This document shows positions 41,775 through 50,114 of a stretch of 64,000 bases of DNA, piece by piece. The notes beneath the pieces are model-generated. The model was given only the letters and a program-made list of their open reading frames with translations, was not told the origin of the DNA and did not search any database. Origin of the DNA: Lewinellaceae bacterium (GTDB lineage: Bacteria; Bacteroidota; Bacteroidia; Chitinophagales; Saprospiraceae); contig JACJYR010000003.1 of NCBI GenBank assembly GCA_020636005.1, positions 744,001 to 808,000 on the forward strand, given 5' to 3'. Within the stretch, counting starts at the first letter, position 1. The number at the start of each line of letters is the position of its first letter. The position numbers and the translations under genes were made by a program.

Positions 41775-42521
41775 TCAGCTCTTTTTCTCTGCTTGCTCTG
41801 CGGCCATTTCTTCTTTTTCAAATTTCTCAAAAGCCTCCTCTTCAATAAACTTCCAGCCGCCTCCCATCGAAGAAATTTCACCCCGGCCCTCCACATAATC
41901 ATGGTAAAACACAAGATAAACGTGAATCAACGCAAATACGATGAAAAACCACATCGTAGCATGGTGCCAGTTGCGCAAGGCAAACTCGTCATTTCCAAAA
42001 ACCACCGACACCCAACTGAACAAACTGGCGAACCACCAGTCGCTCATTGAGGCGTAAAGACCGAAACCGGTGATACATTGTACCAAAAATGCAAGAAACG
42101 TGAAAAAGTAAATTATGCCTGCCAGCGCATTGTGCCCCACTGACATGTGCTCCCGTTCTTTTTGCAACAAGATGTCAATTTTCAGCACCTGCCAGATTTC
42201 CTTAAAAAACCGCTGACTCGTCGGGATGAAGTTTTTCCAGTCGGCATATTTGTTCCCAACAAAACCCCAATACAACCGGAACAGGAAATTAAAAAAGAAA
42301 ATATACGCCGCCGCAAAGTGGATGAACCGGATCCAGCCGAAAAAATAACGGTCGGAAGCCTCCGCTGCCGACATGAAAGCAGGCGGATCGCCGATGAGGT
42401 AGCCAGTCACGCAAAGGGCGACAATGGCCAGTGCGTTCAACCAGTGATAGACCCTGACGGGCAGTTCCCAGACAAAGACCCGCCTGAGCTTGTGGGGGGA
42501 AACTTCGGTAATGGATGCCAT
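41775..42521 (-). CDS. Ni/Fe-hydrogenase b-type cytochrome subunit
   Basis: A 248-residue membrane protein of the HyaC/HoxZ family that binds two b hemes and passes electrons from the hydrogenase to quinone. Four helices are seen, with His ligands in RVYHWLNALA, RFIHFAAAYIFF, and NWHHATMWFFIVFALIHVYL. An acidic C-terminal extension (residues 215-248) is unusual and variable. It stands between the large-subunit and protease genes; an inverted repeat separates it from the large subunit. Confidence 0.92.
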   Translation of the reverse strand: MASITEVSPHKLRRVFVWELPVRVYHWLNALAIVALCVTGYLIGDPPAFMSAAEASDRYFFGWIRFIHFAAAYIFFFNFLFRLYWGFVGNKYADWKNFIPTSQRFFKEIWQVLKIDILLQKEREHMSVGHNALAGIIYFFTFLAFLVQCITGFGLYASMSDWWFASLFSWVSVVFGNDEFALRNWHHATMWFFIVFALIHVYLVFYHDYVEGRGEISSMGGGWKFIEEEAFEKFEKEEMAAEQAEKKS

Positions 42522-42534
42522 GATCTTCTTTTTT

Positions 42535-42620
42535 GTGTTTTTGTGTTTGGGTGTTTAGGTGTTTTCTTGAATTCCCGTTTTTATTCAAAAACACAAAAAC
42601 ACCCAAACACCTAAACACAC
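42535..42620. repeat. Imperfect inverted repeat between the hydrogenase large subunit and cytochrome b genes
   Basis: The left arm is GTGTTTTTGTGTTTGGGTGT plus TTAGGTGTTTTC; the right arm is AAAAACACAAAAACACCC plus AAACACCTAAACACAC. Words of GTGTTT type are repeated within each arm. The element fills the gap, so it lies in the middle of the operon mRNA. Confidence 0.7.
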
Positions 42621-42626
42621 TTTTTT

Positions 42627-44345
42627 CTAAAGCACTTTTACCCTGCTAACATGCTTGCCGTCTTCATCATAAACATGGACAGCGCAGGCAAGGCATGGGT
42701 CGAAAGAGTGGACGGTGCGCAATATTTCAACAGGCTGTTCCGGGTCCGCAATCGGTGTGTCTTTCAAGGCTGCCTCGTAAGCGGACATGTTGCCGTTCGG
42801 ATCACGGGGGGAAGCGTTCCAGGTGGTCGGCACCACCAATTGATAGTTCTTGATTTTCGTGTCTTCGATGACGATCCAGTGAGCCAATGCACCCCTCGGT
42901 GCCTCCGTGTGCCCCACACCCTGAGCGGTTTTTTCCCACTTGGCCGGGTTGAATTTTTCCATATTCGCCATGCGGGTGTCACCATTTTTCAGGTTCAGTA
43001 GCAGATTGTCGTAAAATTCCTGCGCCCAGTCGGCGACCAGGATGCTCTCAAGGCCACGTGCCGCCGTACGCCCCAGCGTTGAAAACAGTGCACCGATGGG
43101 CACGTTCAGCTTGGCCAGCGTACTGTCCACCACCGCCTTGAAGTCTTCCCGTCCACGGGCGTAGCCGATAAGCACACGGGCCAGCGGACCTACTTCCACG
43201 GCATTGCCTTTCCAGCGTGGGGTTTTCAGATAGCTGTATTTTTCATCCACGTTCAGGTGCTCGTAGGGTGGTTTTGGGCCGGTGTATTTCACCCGGCTCT
43301 CGCCAGCCCAGGGGTGCAGGCCCACGTCGTTGCCGCCATCGTACTCGTACCACGAGCGGGCGATGAATTCCTTCACCTCTTCGTCGTTGCGCAGGTCCAC
43401 CTCCATGATTTTGCTGATGTCTTTGTTCAAAATGACGCCCGACGGGAATTTGAAGCTCGATGGATCGTTGTAGCCATTCGTGGGCAGGTCACCATAGCTC
43501 ATGTAATTGCCCAGCCCGCCACCTATGGCACCCCAGTCGAGATAATAAGGTGCCACTGCCAGCAGGTCGGGGATGTAAACTTGCTCGATAAAGGTTTTGG
43601 CATTTTTCAAAAGCTGCCCCACAAGGGCCAGCCGTTCGGCGTTGATGCCGCTTACGTCGTCGAGGCCGATGGCGCAGGCCATGCCGCCGACGAGGTAGTT
43701 CGGGTGCGGGTTTTTGCCACCAAAAATGGTATGTACCTTAACGATTTCCTTCTGCCATTCCAACGCTTCCAGATAGTGCGCCACACCGATCAGGTTCACT
43801 TCCGGCGGCAGTTTGTAGGCCGGGTGGCCCCAGTAGCCGTTGGCGAAAATGCCAAGCTGGCCACTCTCCACGAACTTGGTCAGCCTTTTTTGCAAGTCGG
43901 AAAAATAACCGGGCGAGCTTTTCGGCCAGTTGGAAATACTTTGTGCAATCTCTGAAGTTTTCTTTGGATCGGCGCTCAGGGCGGAGACCACGTCCACCCA
44001 GTCGAGGGCATGGAGGTGGTAAAAATGCACGACGTGATCGTGCATATATTGCGAACAATACATGATGTTGCGCACCAACTCGGCATTGGGCGGGATAACG
44101 ATGCCGAGCGCATCCTCTACCGCCCTGCAGGAGGCCAGCGAGTGGACCGTGGTACACACCCCGCAGACCCGGCCGACAAAGGCCCAGGCGTCACGGGGGT
44201 CACGCCCTTTTAAAATTTCTTCCAGCAGCCTGACCATGGTGCCGGAACTGTATGCTTCGGAAATTTTGCCGTCCTTGATTTCGGCTTCGATGCGGAGGTG
44301 ACCTTCTATACGGGTCACGGGGTCAACGACGATTCGCTCGGCCAT
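42627..44345 (-). CDS. [NiFe] hydrogenase large subunit, group 1
   Basis: A 572-residue catalytic subunit. The NiFe site cysteines are Cys61 and Cys64 in RVCGVCTTVHSLASCRAVED (L1) and Cys551 and Cys554 in DPCLACAVH (L2). Cleavage after His557 would remove a 15-residue tail. The N-terminus VVDPVTRIEGHLRIE is the family signature. It splits H2 at the periplasmic face. The gene starts 20 nt after the small subunit stop. Its closest recalled type is the membrane-bound uptake enzyme (E. coli Hyd-1, group 1d). Confidence 0.96.
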   Translation of the reverse strand: MAERIVVDPVTRIEGHLRIEAEIKDGKISEAYSSGTMVRLLEEILKGRDPRDAWAFVGRVCGVCTTVHSLASCRAVEDALGIVIPPNAELVRNIMYCSQYMHDHVVHFYHLHALDWVDVVSALSADPKKTSEIAQSISNWPKSSPGYFSDLQKRLTKFVESGQLGIFANGYWGHPAYKLPPEVNLIGVAHYLEALEWQKEIVKVHTIFGGKNPHPNYLVGGMACAIGLDDVSGINAERLALVGQLLKNAKTFIEQVYIPDLLAVAPYYLDWGAIGGGLGNYMSYGDLPTNGYNDPSSFKFPSGVILNKDISKIMEVDLRNDEEVKEFIARSWYEYDGGNDVGLHPWAGESRVKYTGPKPPYEHLNVDEKYSYLKTPRWKGNAVEVGPLARVLIGYARGREDFKAVVDSTLAKLNVPIGALFSTLGRTAARGLESILVADWAQEFYDNLLLNLKNGDTRMANMEKFNPAKWEKTAQGVGHTEAPRGALAHWIVIEDTKIKNYQLVVPTTWNASPRDPNGNMSAYEAALKDTPIADPEQPVEILRTVHSFDPCLACAVHVYDEDGKHVSRVKVL

Positions 44346-44365
44346 AATGATTCTTGTTTAAAGTT

Positions 44366-45484
44366 TTATAATTCTCCCTCAGCCTCTTTTCCCTCTTCTA
44401 TCAAATTTTCTATCAATTTTTTCTTTCTGAAATTAGTAGCGATGGCGTGGGCGGCAATGCCGACAGCGGTCGCTCCGGCAGCCACCATGCCGATTTTATC
44501 GGCGTCTGCTTCGATGCCGAAACCTGGGAAGTTGGCCATTTGGCGATAGATAGGGCCGTTGTCCCAGAAGTTCTCCTCGCTGCACCCAAAGCAGCCGTGG
44601 CCAGATTGGATGGGGTAACTCGTGCCATTGTTCCATTTCGTCACGCCGCAGGCATTGTAGGTCATCGGGCCTTTGCAGCCGACCTTGTACAGGCAGTAGC
44701 CCTTCTGCGCATTGGCATCGTCGAAGGTTTCGACAAAAAGCCCTGCATCGTAAAACGGGCGGCGGTAGCAGGTGTCGTGTACCCGCTTGGAGTAGAAGGC
44801 TTTTGGGCGGCCAATGCGGTCGAGTTCCGGCAGCCGGCCGAAGGTGATAATGTGGACGATGACGCCGGCCATCACTTCGCCGATAGGCGGGCAGCCCGGC
44901 ACTTTGATAATGGGTTTTCCTTTTACCAACTTATGAATAGGTGTTGCATGGGTCGGATTGGGCTTGGCAGCCTGCACACAGCCGTTGCAGGCACAACTGC
45001 CCCAGCAAATGACGGCCTTGGCCCCGGCCGCTGTTTCTTCGAGTATCTGCATCGCCGACTTGCCGCCAATGCAGCAGTAAACGCCATCTTCTGCTGTCGG
45101 CACGGAGCCTTCCACGCAAAGGATGTATTCGCCATAAGAATCCTTCATCGTTTTCTGCATGGCCGCCTCAGCCTGGTGCCCGCTGGCAGCCATTAAAGTT
45201 TCTGTGTAGTCCAGCGATATTTTATCTAGGATAATATCTGCCACGATAGGGTGCGAGGAACGGATAAAGCTCTCGCTGCAGCAGGTGCATTCCTGGAAAT
45301 GCAGCCAGATGACCGGCACCCGTGAAGTTTTTTGTAGGGCATTGGCCACCTGGGCAACACCGCTTGCCTCCAATCCGAGGTAAGCGCCGATCATGGAGCA
45401 GAACTTCATGAAGTCCCGGCGGGAGTAGCCTTTTTGTCGCAATTCTTCGTAGTAGGTGGGACGGCGGGTTGGCGTTGAAATCAT
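44366..45484 (-). CDS. [NiFe] hydrogenase small subunit with six-cysteine proximal cluster
   Basis: The start at 45484 gives 372 residues with a twin-arginine signal RRDFMK (22-27). The proximal cluster has all six Cys: C66, C68, C69 (ECTCCSES), C164 and C169 (WGSCACNGC), and C198 (VPGCPP). Spacing equals that of E. coli Hyd-1 mature Cys17/19/20/115/120/149. C68 and C169 are the extra pair that makes the [4Fe-3S] cluster of O2-tolerant enzymes. Medial and distal cluster residues are present (HDTCYRRPFYDAG, YCLYKVGCKGPMTYNAC). A C-terminal helix anchors it to the membrane. Confidence 0.95.
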   Translation of the reverse strand: MISTPTRRPTYYEELRQKGYSRRDFMKFCSMIGAYLGLEASGVAQVANALQKTSRVPVIWLHFQECTCCSESFIRSSHPIVADIILDKISLDYTETLMAASGHQAEAAMQKTMKDSYGEYILCVEGSVPTAEDGVYCCIGGKSAMQILEETAAGAKAVICWGSCACNGCVQAAKPNPTHATPIHKLVKGKPIIKVPGCPPIGEVMAGVIVHIITFGRLPELDRIGRPKAFYSKRVHDTCYRRPFYDAGLFVETFDDANAQKGYCLYKVGCKGPMTYNACGVTKWNNGTSYPIQSGHGCFGCSEENFWDNGPIYRQMANFPGFGIEADADKIGMVAAGATAVGIAAHAIATNFRKKKLIENLIEEGKEAEGEL

Positions 45485-45661
45485 GGCAGGCAGGTTTTGA
45501 GTTGTGAAAAGTTGGTAGAATTTTCTTTTAAAAAGATTGGTCAAAAGAGAAGTTAAAATATGTTGTTCTGGATGACATCTATCATTTCTTTTGGTGACAA
45601 TGATCAACCATCCGCCTTTTAAGCCCAAACTATCTTGCCCGTCAAATTCTAATCTGATGCC

Positions 45662-45714
45662 GCCGGATTCATACGCCAAATCCGTTGCCGAGTGAATCCG
45701 GCAATATTTTTTTT
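45662..45714 (+). promoter_or_regulatory. Hairpin with U-tract in the leader of the hyp operon
   Basis: GCCGGATTCA (45662-45671) is matched by TGAATCCGGC (45693-45702), followed by AATATTTTTTTT. This is a textbook intrinsic-terminator shape, yet it ends only 14 nt before the start of the first plus-strand gene. It could be an attenuator controlling the hyp genes, or the terminator of an unseen small RNA. Confidence 0.5.
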
Positions 45715-45728
45715 CAAAAGGTTTCAAT

Positions 45729-45923
45729 ATGAAAAAGCTGCTGACTCTCCTTGTAATCTCCTTGCCTGCTGCCAGCTTTGCCCACGGCGGGCATGGTCTT
45801 TTTGACCCAAATACATTGATGCACTACGTTGGGACGCCAGAACATGCCCTACCCATCCTGGCGATCGCCGCTGTCGTCGGCTGGTTGCTGTTTAGACGTA
45901 AGCAGAGGGTACATAATTCTTAG
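45729..45923 (+). CDS. Small membrane protein with HGGHG motif
   Basis: A 64-residue protein with a signal-like N-terminus (residues 1-18), then AHGGHGLFDPNTLMHYVGTP, one membrane helix (about 41-56) and a basic C-terminal RRKQRVHNS. The His-rich motif after the signal and the HY..PEHAL segment recall the start of HupE/UreJ nickel permeases, but the rest is missing. It is first in the hyp transcript, 4 nt before hypA. It may bind or sense nickel in the periplasm; I do not recognise a named family. Confidence 0.65.
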   Translation: MKKLLTLLVISLPAASFAHGGHGLFDPNTLMHYVGTPEHALPILAIAAVVGWLLFRRKQRVHNS

Positions 45924-45927
45924 TGCA

Positions 45928-46269
45928 ATGCACGAGCTTTCCATCATATCCAGTATCGTTGACATTGCGGAAGCACAGGTCAAAAAAGCAGGCGTCCAAT
46001 ACGTGGACAGCATCGAGCTTGAGATCGGTGAACTGGCTGGGATCGAGTGGTCGGCACTTGAGTTTGCGTGGGAGGTTGGTGTCCAAAAGAGCGTACTGGA
46101 AAATGCGGAACGGCATATCCATAGAATCCCGGGGAGGGCCCAATGTGTGGAATGTGGCCGTCGGTTTTTAATGAAAAATATTTTCGACCCCTGCCCAACA
46201 TGTGGGTCGTATTTTAATGAAATATTGAGTGGCAAAGAATTGAGGGTCAAGGCTTTGACAGTTTCTTGA
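45928..46269 (+). CDS. hypA: Hydrogenase nickel incorporation protein HypA
   Basis: Starts MHELSIISSIVDIAEAQV, where His2 is the conserved nickel ligand. The 113-residue protein has a zinc site CVECGRRF and CPTCGSYF. HypA delivers nickel to the large subunit together with HypB. The upstream frame (from 45829) lies in the neighbouring gene and is rejected. It ends where the word-palindrome at 46269 begins. Confidence 0.95.
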   Translation: MHELSIISSIVDIAEAQVKKAGVQYVDSIELEIGELAGIEWSALEFAWEVGVQKSVLENAERHIHRIPGRAQCVECGRRFLMKNIFDPCPTCGSYFNEILSGKELRVKALTVS

Positions 46270-46360
46270 AACTTGTGAATTGGTGAATTGGTGGATTAGT
46301 AAATTGGTCGATACCGAGGCACTAATTCCCCAATTTACCAATTCCCCAATTCACTAACTT
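46269..46360. repeat. Imperfect inverted repeat between hypA and hypB
   Basis: The left arm has GTGAATTGGTGAATTGGTGG plus ATTAGTAAATTGG; the right arm has ACTAATTCCCCAATTTACC plus AATTCCCCAATTCACTAAC. Words of AATTGGTG type are repeated in each arm. It spans the gap exactly. Confidence 0.7.
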
Positions 46361-47221
46361 ATGTGCGGAATATGCGGCTGCGGCCAACCCGATGGAACGG
46401 TAAGGATCATGAAAATAAGTGCAGAGCACGTACACGAACATGGCCATGAACATCACCATCACAGTCATGGGCACCACCATCATGAGCATGGGAACGGGCA
46501 TCATCACCACGCCCCTGTGGCGCAGGCCATTGGCGGTTTCCAGCCTGGGAAGACCGTGCTCCAAATCGAACAGGATATTTTGGGAAAAAACAACCTGCTG
46601 GCCGAGCGCAACCGGGGCTTCTTTGAGGCGAAAAATATCCTGGCACTGAACCTGGTCAGCTCTCCCGGCAGCGGCAAGACCGCCCTGCTCGAACGTACCC
46701 TTGCCGATTTGAAAAACGAATTCCCCTGCTACGTCATCGAAGGCGACCAGCAAACCTCAAACGACGCCAACCGCATAGCAGCCACCGGCGCCGAGGTCGT
46801 GCAAATCAACACTGGAAAAGGCTGCCACCTGGAAGCGGATATGGTACACGACGCATTGAAACAACTTAAACCTGCTGACAACTCCCTGCTTTTTATCGAA
46901 AATGTTGGCAACCTCGTTTGCCCTGCTATGTTCGACCTGGGCGAGGGCGCAAGGGTTGTCATTATGAGCGTCACCGAAGGCGAGGACAAGCCGATCAAAT
47001 ATCCCGACATGTTCCACTCCTCCCAGCTTTGCATCATCAATAAGATTGACTTGCTACCGTACGTCAATTTTGATGTTGAAAAAGCAAAGAGCTATGCAAG
47101 GCAGGTAAGCCATATTACCGAGTTCATCGAACTCTCCGCCACCACAGGCAAAGGCATGGAGCAATGGTACGAGTGGTTGCGAACGCAGTTGGCGGTGGAC
47201 AAGCAGGCAGTAGCAACCTAA
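46361..47221 (+). CDS. hypB: Hydrogenase nickel incorporation GTPase HypB
   Basis: A 286-residue protein. MCGICGCG (residues 1-8) is the high-affinity nickel motif CxxCGC. A His-rich stretch (about 23-51: HVHEHGHEHHHHSHGH and following) stores nickel, as in some HypB proteins. The GTPase has the P-loop SSPGSGKT, EGDQQTSNDANRI and NKIDLLPY. GTP hydrolysis drives nickel transfer to HypA and the large subunit. Confidence 0.96.
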   Translation: MCGICGCGQPDGTVRIMKISAEHVHEHGHEHHHHSHGHHHHEHGNGHHHHAPVAQAIGGFQPGKTVLQIEQDILGKNNLLAERNRGFFEAKNILALNLVSSPGSGKTALLERTLADLKNEFPCYVIEGDQQTSNDANRIAATGAEVVQINTGKGCHLEADMVHDALKQLKPADNSLLFIENVGNLVCPAMFDLGEGARVVIMSVTEGEDKPIKYPDMFHSSQLCIINKIDLLPYVNFDVEKAKSYARQVSHITEFIELSATTGKGMEQWYEWLRTQLAVDKQAVAT

Positions 47222-47256
47222 TCTGGATTCACAAAAACTGTTAGCTGAAAACTGCA

Positions 47257-49599
47257 ATGAACACCTTTCACATCCATATCGAAGGACAAGTACAAGGCGT
47301 CGGGTTCCGGCCCTTTGTGTATCAGCTTGCGCATTCGCTGGGCTTGAAGGGTACGGTAAGCAACGGGATGGACGGGGTGCATATTTTTTTCAATGGAAAT
47401 GAAGGTCTCGCCCAAAATTTTTATCAAAAATTACTGGTTAAGAGGCCCCAACGTGCCAAAATTCTCCGCCACGCTTTAGAGGAGGTTGCCCCACAACTTT
47501 TCGCTGGTTTCGATATCGTCGAAAGCAGGAATACTGGCCGGGCCAACCTCCTCCTTACTCCCGACTTTGGCCTTTGCGATGATTGCCGCCAGGAACTTCA
47601 CGACCCTGCTGACCGGCGCTTCGGCTACCCGTTCATCACCTGCATCAACTGTGGCCCACGCTATTCCATCACACGCCGCCTGCCATACGACCGGGAACGC
47701 ACCGCTATGGCACCATACACCATGTGCCACCCATGCCAGTCAGAGTACGATAGCCCGCTGACGAGGCGGCATTTTTCACAGACCAACTCCTGCCCTGATT
47801 GTGCAGTTGAGTTGAGTTTTTGGGCTAAAAATGATCCACAAAACCTAAAATTTGAAAAATCCACTTCGGATTCAAACGACTGTATCTCACTCGCTGTCAA
47901 TTATTTAACGCTTGGAAAAATCCTCGCCGTGAAAGGCATTGGGGGCTACTTGCTTATTTGCGACGCCACAAACCCAGTGGCTGTGGCCACACTGCGGGAA
48001 CGCAAGCACCGCCCCTCGAAGCCCTTCGCTTTGATGTACCCCAACCTCGATATTTTACAAAAAGACGCACACGTAAATGATGCGGAAGCAGCCGCTTTCG
48101 GCAGTATTGAAAGCCCGATTGTGCTGTGCCGTTTACGTGAAATTCCGGCAAGCGGAATTGACGTGGACGGCATTGCTCCCCACCTCCACCGCATCGGAGC
48201 GATGCAGCCCTACACGCCACTGATGGAGTTGCTTTTGTCAAACTGGCAAAAACCCATTGTGGCGACGAGCGGTAACCTCAGCGGATCGCCCATCTTTTTT
48301 GAGGATGAAAAAGCACTGAAATACCTCGGTGAATTTGTGGATGGTTTTATCGTCAACAACCGGAAAATCCTCCTCCCGCAGGACGACAGCGTGGTGCAGT
48401 TCACGCCCGGCCACTTGCAGCGGATCGTGTTGCGCCGCTCCCGTGGCTATGCGCCAACGTACATCCACCAGGGCCTCCCGGACTGGCAAGCATCCGTGCT
48501 GGCAATGGGCGCTGACATGAAGGGTACCTTTTCCCTGCAACATGCCGGGAACACTTACATCAGCCAATATCTCGGCGACCTGGAGAGCTTCGATACGCAG
48601 GAGAATTTTGAAAAAACATTGCGCCACCTACTACACCTTTTAGATGCCCGCCCGGCACGGGTGATTGTGGACAAACATCCGGCTTATTTTTCCACTTTCA
48701 AGGGAACCGAATTAGCCGGGGAACTGGGTGTCGCATTGGAGGAAGTGCAGCACCACCTCGCCCACTTCGCCGCCGTTCTTGCTGAAAATGAGCTGCTTAC
48801 GAGCAAAAAGCCCGTGCTTGGCGTTATTTGGGATGGCACTGGCTGGGGAGACGATGGGCAAGTATGGGGCGGTGAGTTTTTCCTTTTTGAAAATAGTGGC
48901 TTCGACCGGATAGCGCACCTCGACTATTTCCCCCATTTTTTAGGCGATAAAATGGCAAGGGAGCCGAGGCTTTCGGCACTGGCACTTTTCCACGATTTGC
49001 CGGAAGCGGAACCATTGCTCCGACACCATTTCACCGAAAAGGAATGGGCGTTTTATCAAAAAATGCTTGCCCGTCCGAGCAGCCTGAAAACTTCGAGCGT
49101 GGGGCGGCTATTCGATGGGGTGGCGGCGCTGCTTGGCTTGCAGTCGAAGTCAAGTTTTGAGGGGGAGGCGGCCATGCGGTTGGAAGCATTGGCGATGAAA
49201 GATGCCAAGCCAAAAGGCAACTTCAGGTTGCTTCCTGACTTTAGCTTGAATTCCATTTTAACAGACCTTATCGCTGACTTATTGGCTGGTGTGGACAAAT
49301 CTGAAATTGCCTTCCACTTCCATTTCGCACTCGTTCATTGGATAGGTGAAATAGCAAGACAGCAAGGCGTCCACCGGCTCGCTTTCAGCGGTGGTGTTTT
49401 TCAAAATTCACTTTTGACAGATTTGATAATCAGCGAGTTGGGTGAAAAATATGAGCTGTTTTTTCACCAAGAACTGTCGCCCAATGACGAGTGTATTTCG
49501 TTTGGGCAGTTAGCTTTTTCGTTGCTATCGCCCCTGACCCCTGAAGGGGGACCTAATCGGGCGAGGGTCTCGGAACTTCAGAATGAGGTTTCCTTATAG
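47257..49599 (+). CDS. hypF: Carbamoyltransferase HypF
   Basis: A 780-residue enzyme that makes the cyanide ligands of the NiFe site from carbamoyl phosphate. Order: acylphosphatase domain (residues 3-90, VQGVGFRPFVYQLAHS); two zinc fingers (CDDCRQELHDPADRRFGYPF then CINCGPRYSI, and CHPCQ with CPDC); a YrdC-like domain (KHRPSKPFALMYPN, TSGNLSG); a Kae1-like domain (VQHHLAHFAAVLAENELL, VIWDGTGWGDDGQVWGGEFF). The normal family end lies near ISFGQLAF; the last about 25 residues, with SPLTPEGG, are encoded by the dispersed CCCCTGACCCC repeat. Confidence 0.95.
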   Translation: MNTFHIHIEGQVQGVGFRPFVYQLAHSLGLKGTVSNGMDGVHIFFNGNEGLAQNFYQKLLVKRPQRAKILRHALEEVAPQLFAGFDIVESRNTGRANLLLTPDFGLCDDCRQELHDPADRRFGYPFITCINCGPRYSITRRLPYDRERTAMAPYTMCHPCQSEYDSPLTRRHFSQTNSCPDCAVELSFWAKNDPQNLKFEKSTSDSNDCISLAVNYLTLGKILAVKGIGGYLLICDATNPVAVATLRERKHRPSKPFALMYPNLDILQKDAHVNDAEAAAFGSIESPIVLCRLREIPASGIDVDGIAPHLHRIGAMQPYTPLMELLLSNWQKPIVATSGNLSGSPIFFEDEKALKYLGEFVDGFIVNNRKILLPQDDSVVQFTPGHLQRIVLRRSRGYAPTYIHQGLPDWQASVLAMGADMKGTFSLQHAGNTYISQYLGDLESFDTQENFEKTLRHLLHLLDARPARVIVDKHPAYFSTFKGTELAGELGVALEEVQHHLAHFAAVLAENELLTSKKPVLGVIWDGTGWGDDGQVWGGEFFLFENSGFDRIAHLDYFPHFLGDKMAREPRLSALALFHDLPEAEPLLRHHFTEKEWAFYQKMLARPSSLKTSSVGRLFDGVAALLGLQSKSSFEGEAAMRLEALAMKDAKPKGNFRLLPDFSLNSILTDLIADLLAGVDKSEIAFHFHFALVHWIGEIARQQGVHRLAFSGGVFQNSLLTDLIISELGEKYELFFHQELSPNDECISFGQLAFSLLSPLTPEGGPNRARVSELQNEVSL

Positions 49600-49831
49600 G
49601 CAGAGACGAATGGTTCTGTTTCTTTGATTTAAGAATTAAGATTACATGATTTTAGATGTAAGATTTTGTGGCAAAACCGAAAGCAACAAAGCTGTTTTTA
49701 TGCGAAAAACCGCCCATCGTAAATCCAAAATCGTCAATAAAATCCAAAATCATACGTCGTCAATCTTACATCTTAAATCAGAAAACTCCAACAATTAGAA
49801 CCAACCGCCTCTGCCCTTTAGGGGTCAAGGG
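49531..49831. repeat. Nested inverted repeats spanning the hypF end and hypC leader
   Basis: The outer pair is CCCCTGACCCCTGAAGGGGG (49531-49550, inside hypF) and CCCTTTAGGGGTCAAGGG (49814-49831). An inner imperfect pair is made from words of AAGATTACATG / TGTAAGATT type between about 49627 and 49795. The outer word matches the palindrome at 35138-35220. Together they form a potential 300-nt structure in the operon mRNA. Confidence 0.6.
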
Positions 49832-49850
49832 TCGCAAAAATCTTTCAAAC

Positions 49851-50114
49851 ATGTGCTTAGCAATTCCAGGAAAAATAGCAGCCATTACCGGCCAATTGGA
49901 CGAAACCTTCCGTACCGGAAAAGTCTCCTTTGGTGGCATACAGAAAGAAATCAACCTCACCATGGTGCCGGAAGCAAAGGTGGGCGACTATGTGCTCGTG
50001 CATGTGGGCGTGGCCATCAGCGTGGTGGACGAAGAGGAAGCGAAAACGACGTTTGAATATTTGAAGAAAATGGGGGAAGTAGAAGAATTGCATGAAAATC
50101 AAGAAGCGCCATGA
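49851..50114 (+). CDS. hypC: Hydrogenase assembly chaperone HypC
   Basis: The start at 49851 gives MCLAIPGKIAAITG, whose Cys2 is essential; the 61 upstream in-frame codons come from the repeat region. The 87-residue protein has the beta-barrel pattern GDYVLVHVGVAISVVDEEEA. It carries the Fe(CN)2CO unit with HypD and then binds the large subunit. It ends in an ATGA overlap with hypD. Confidence 0.95.
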   Translation: MCLAIPGKIAAITGQLDETFRTGKVSFGGIQKEINLTMVPEAKVGDYVLVHVGVAISVVDEEEAKTTFEYLKKMGEVEELHENQEAP

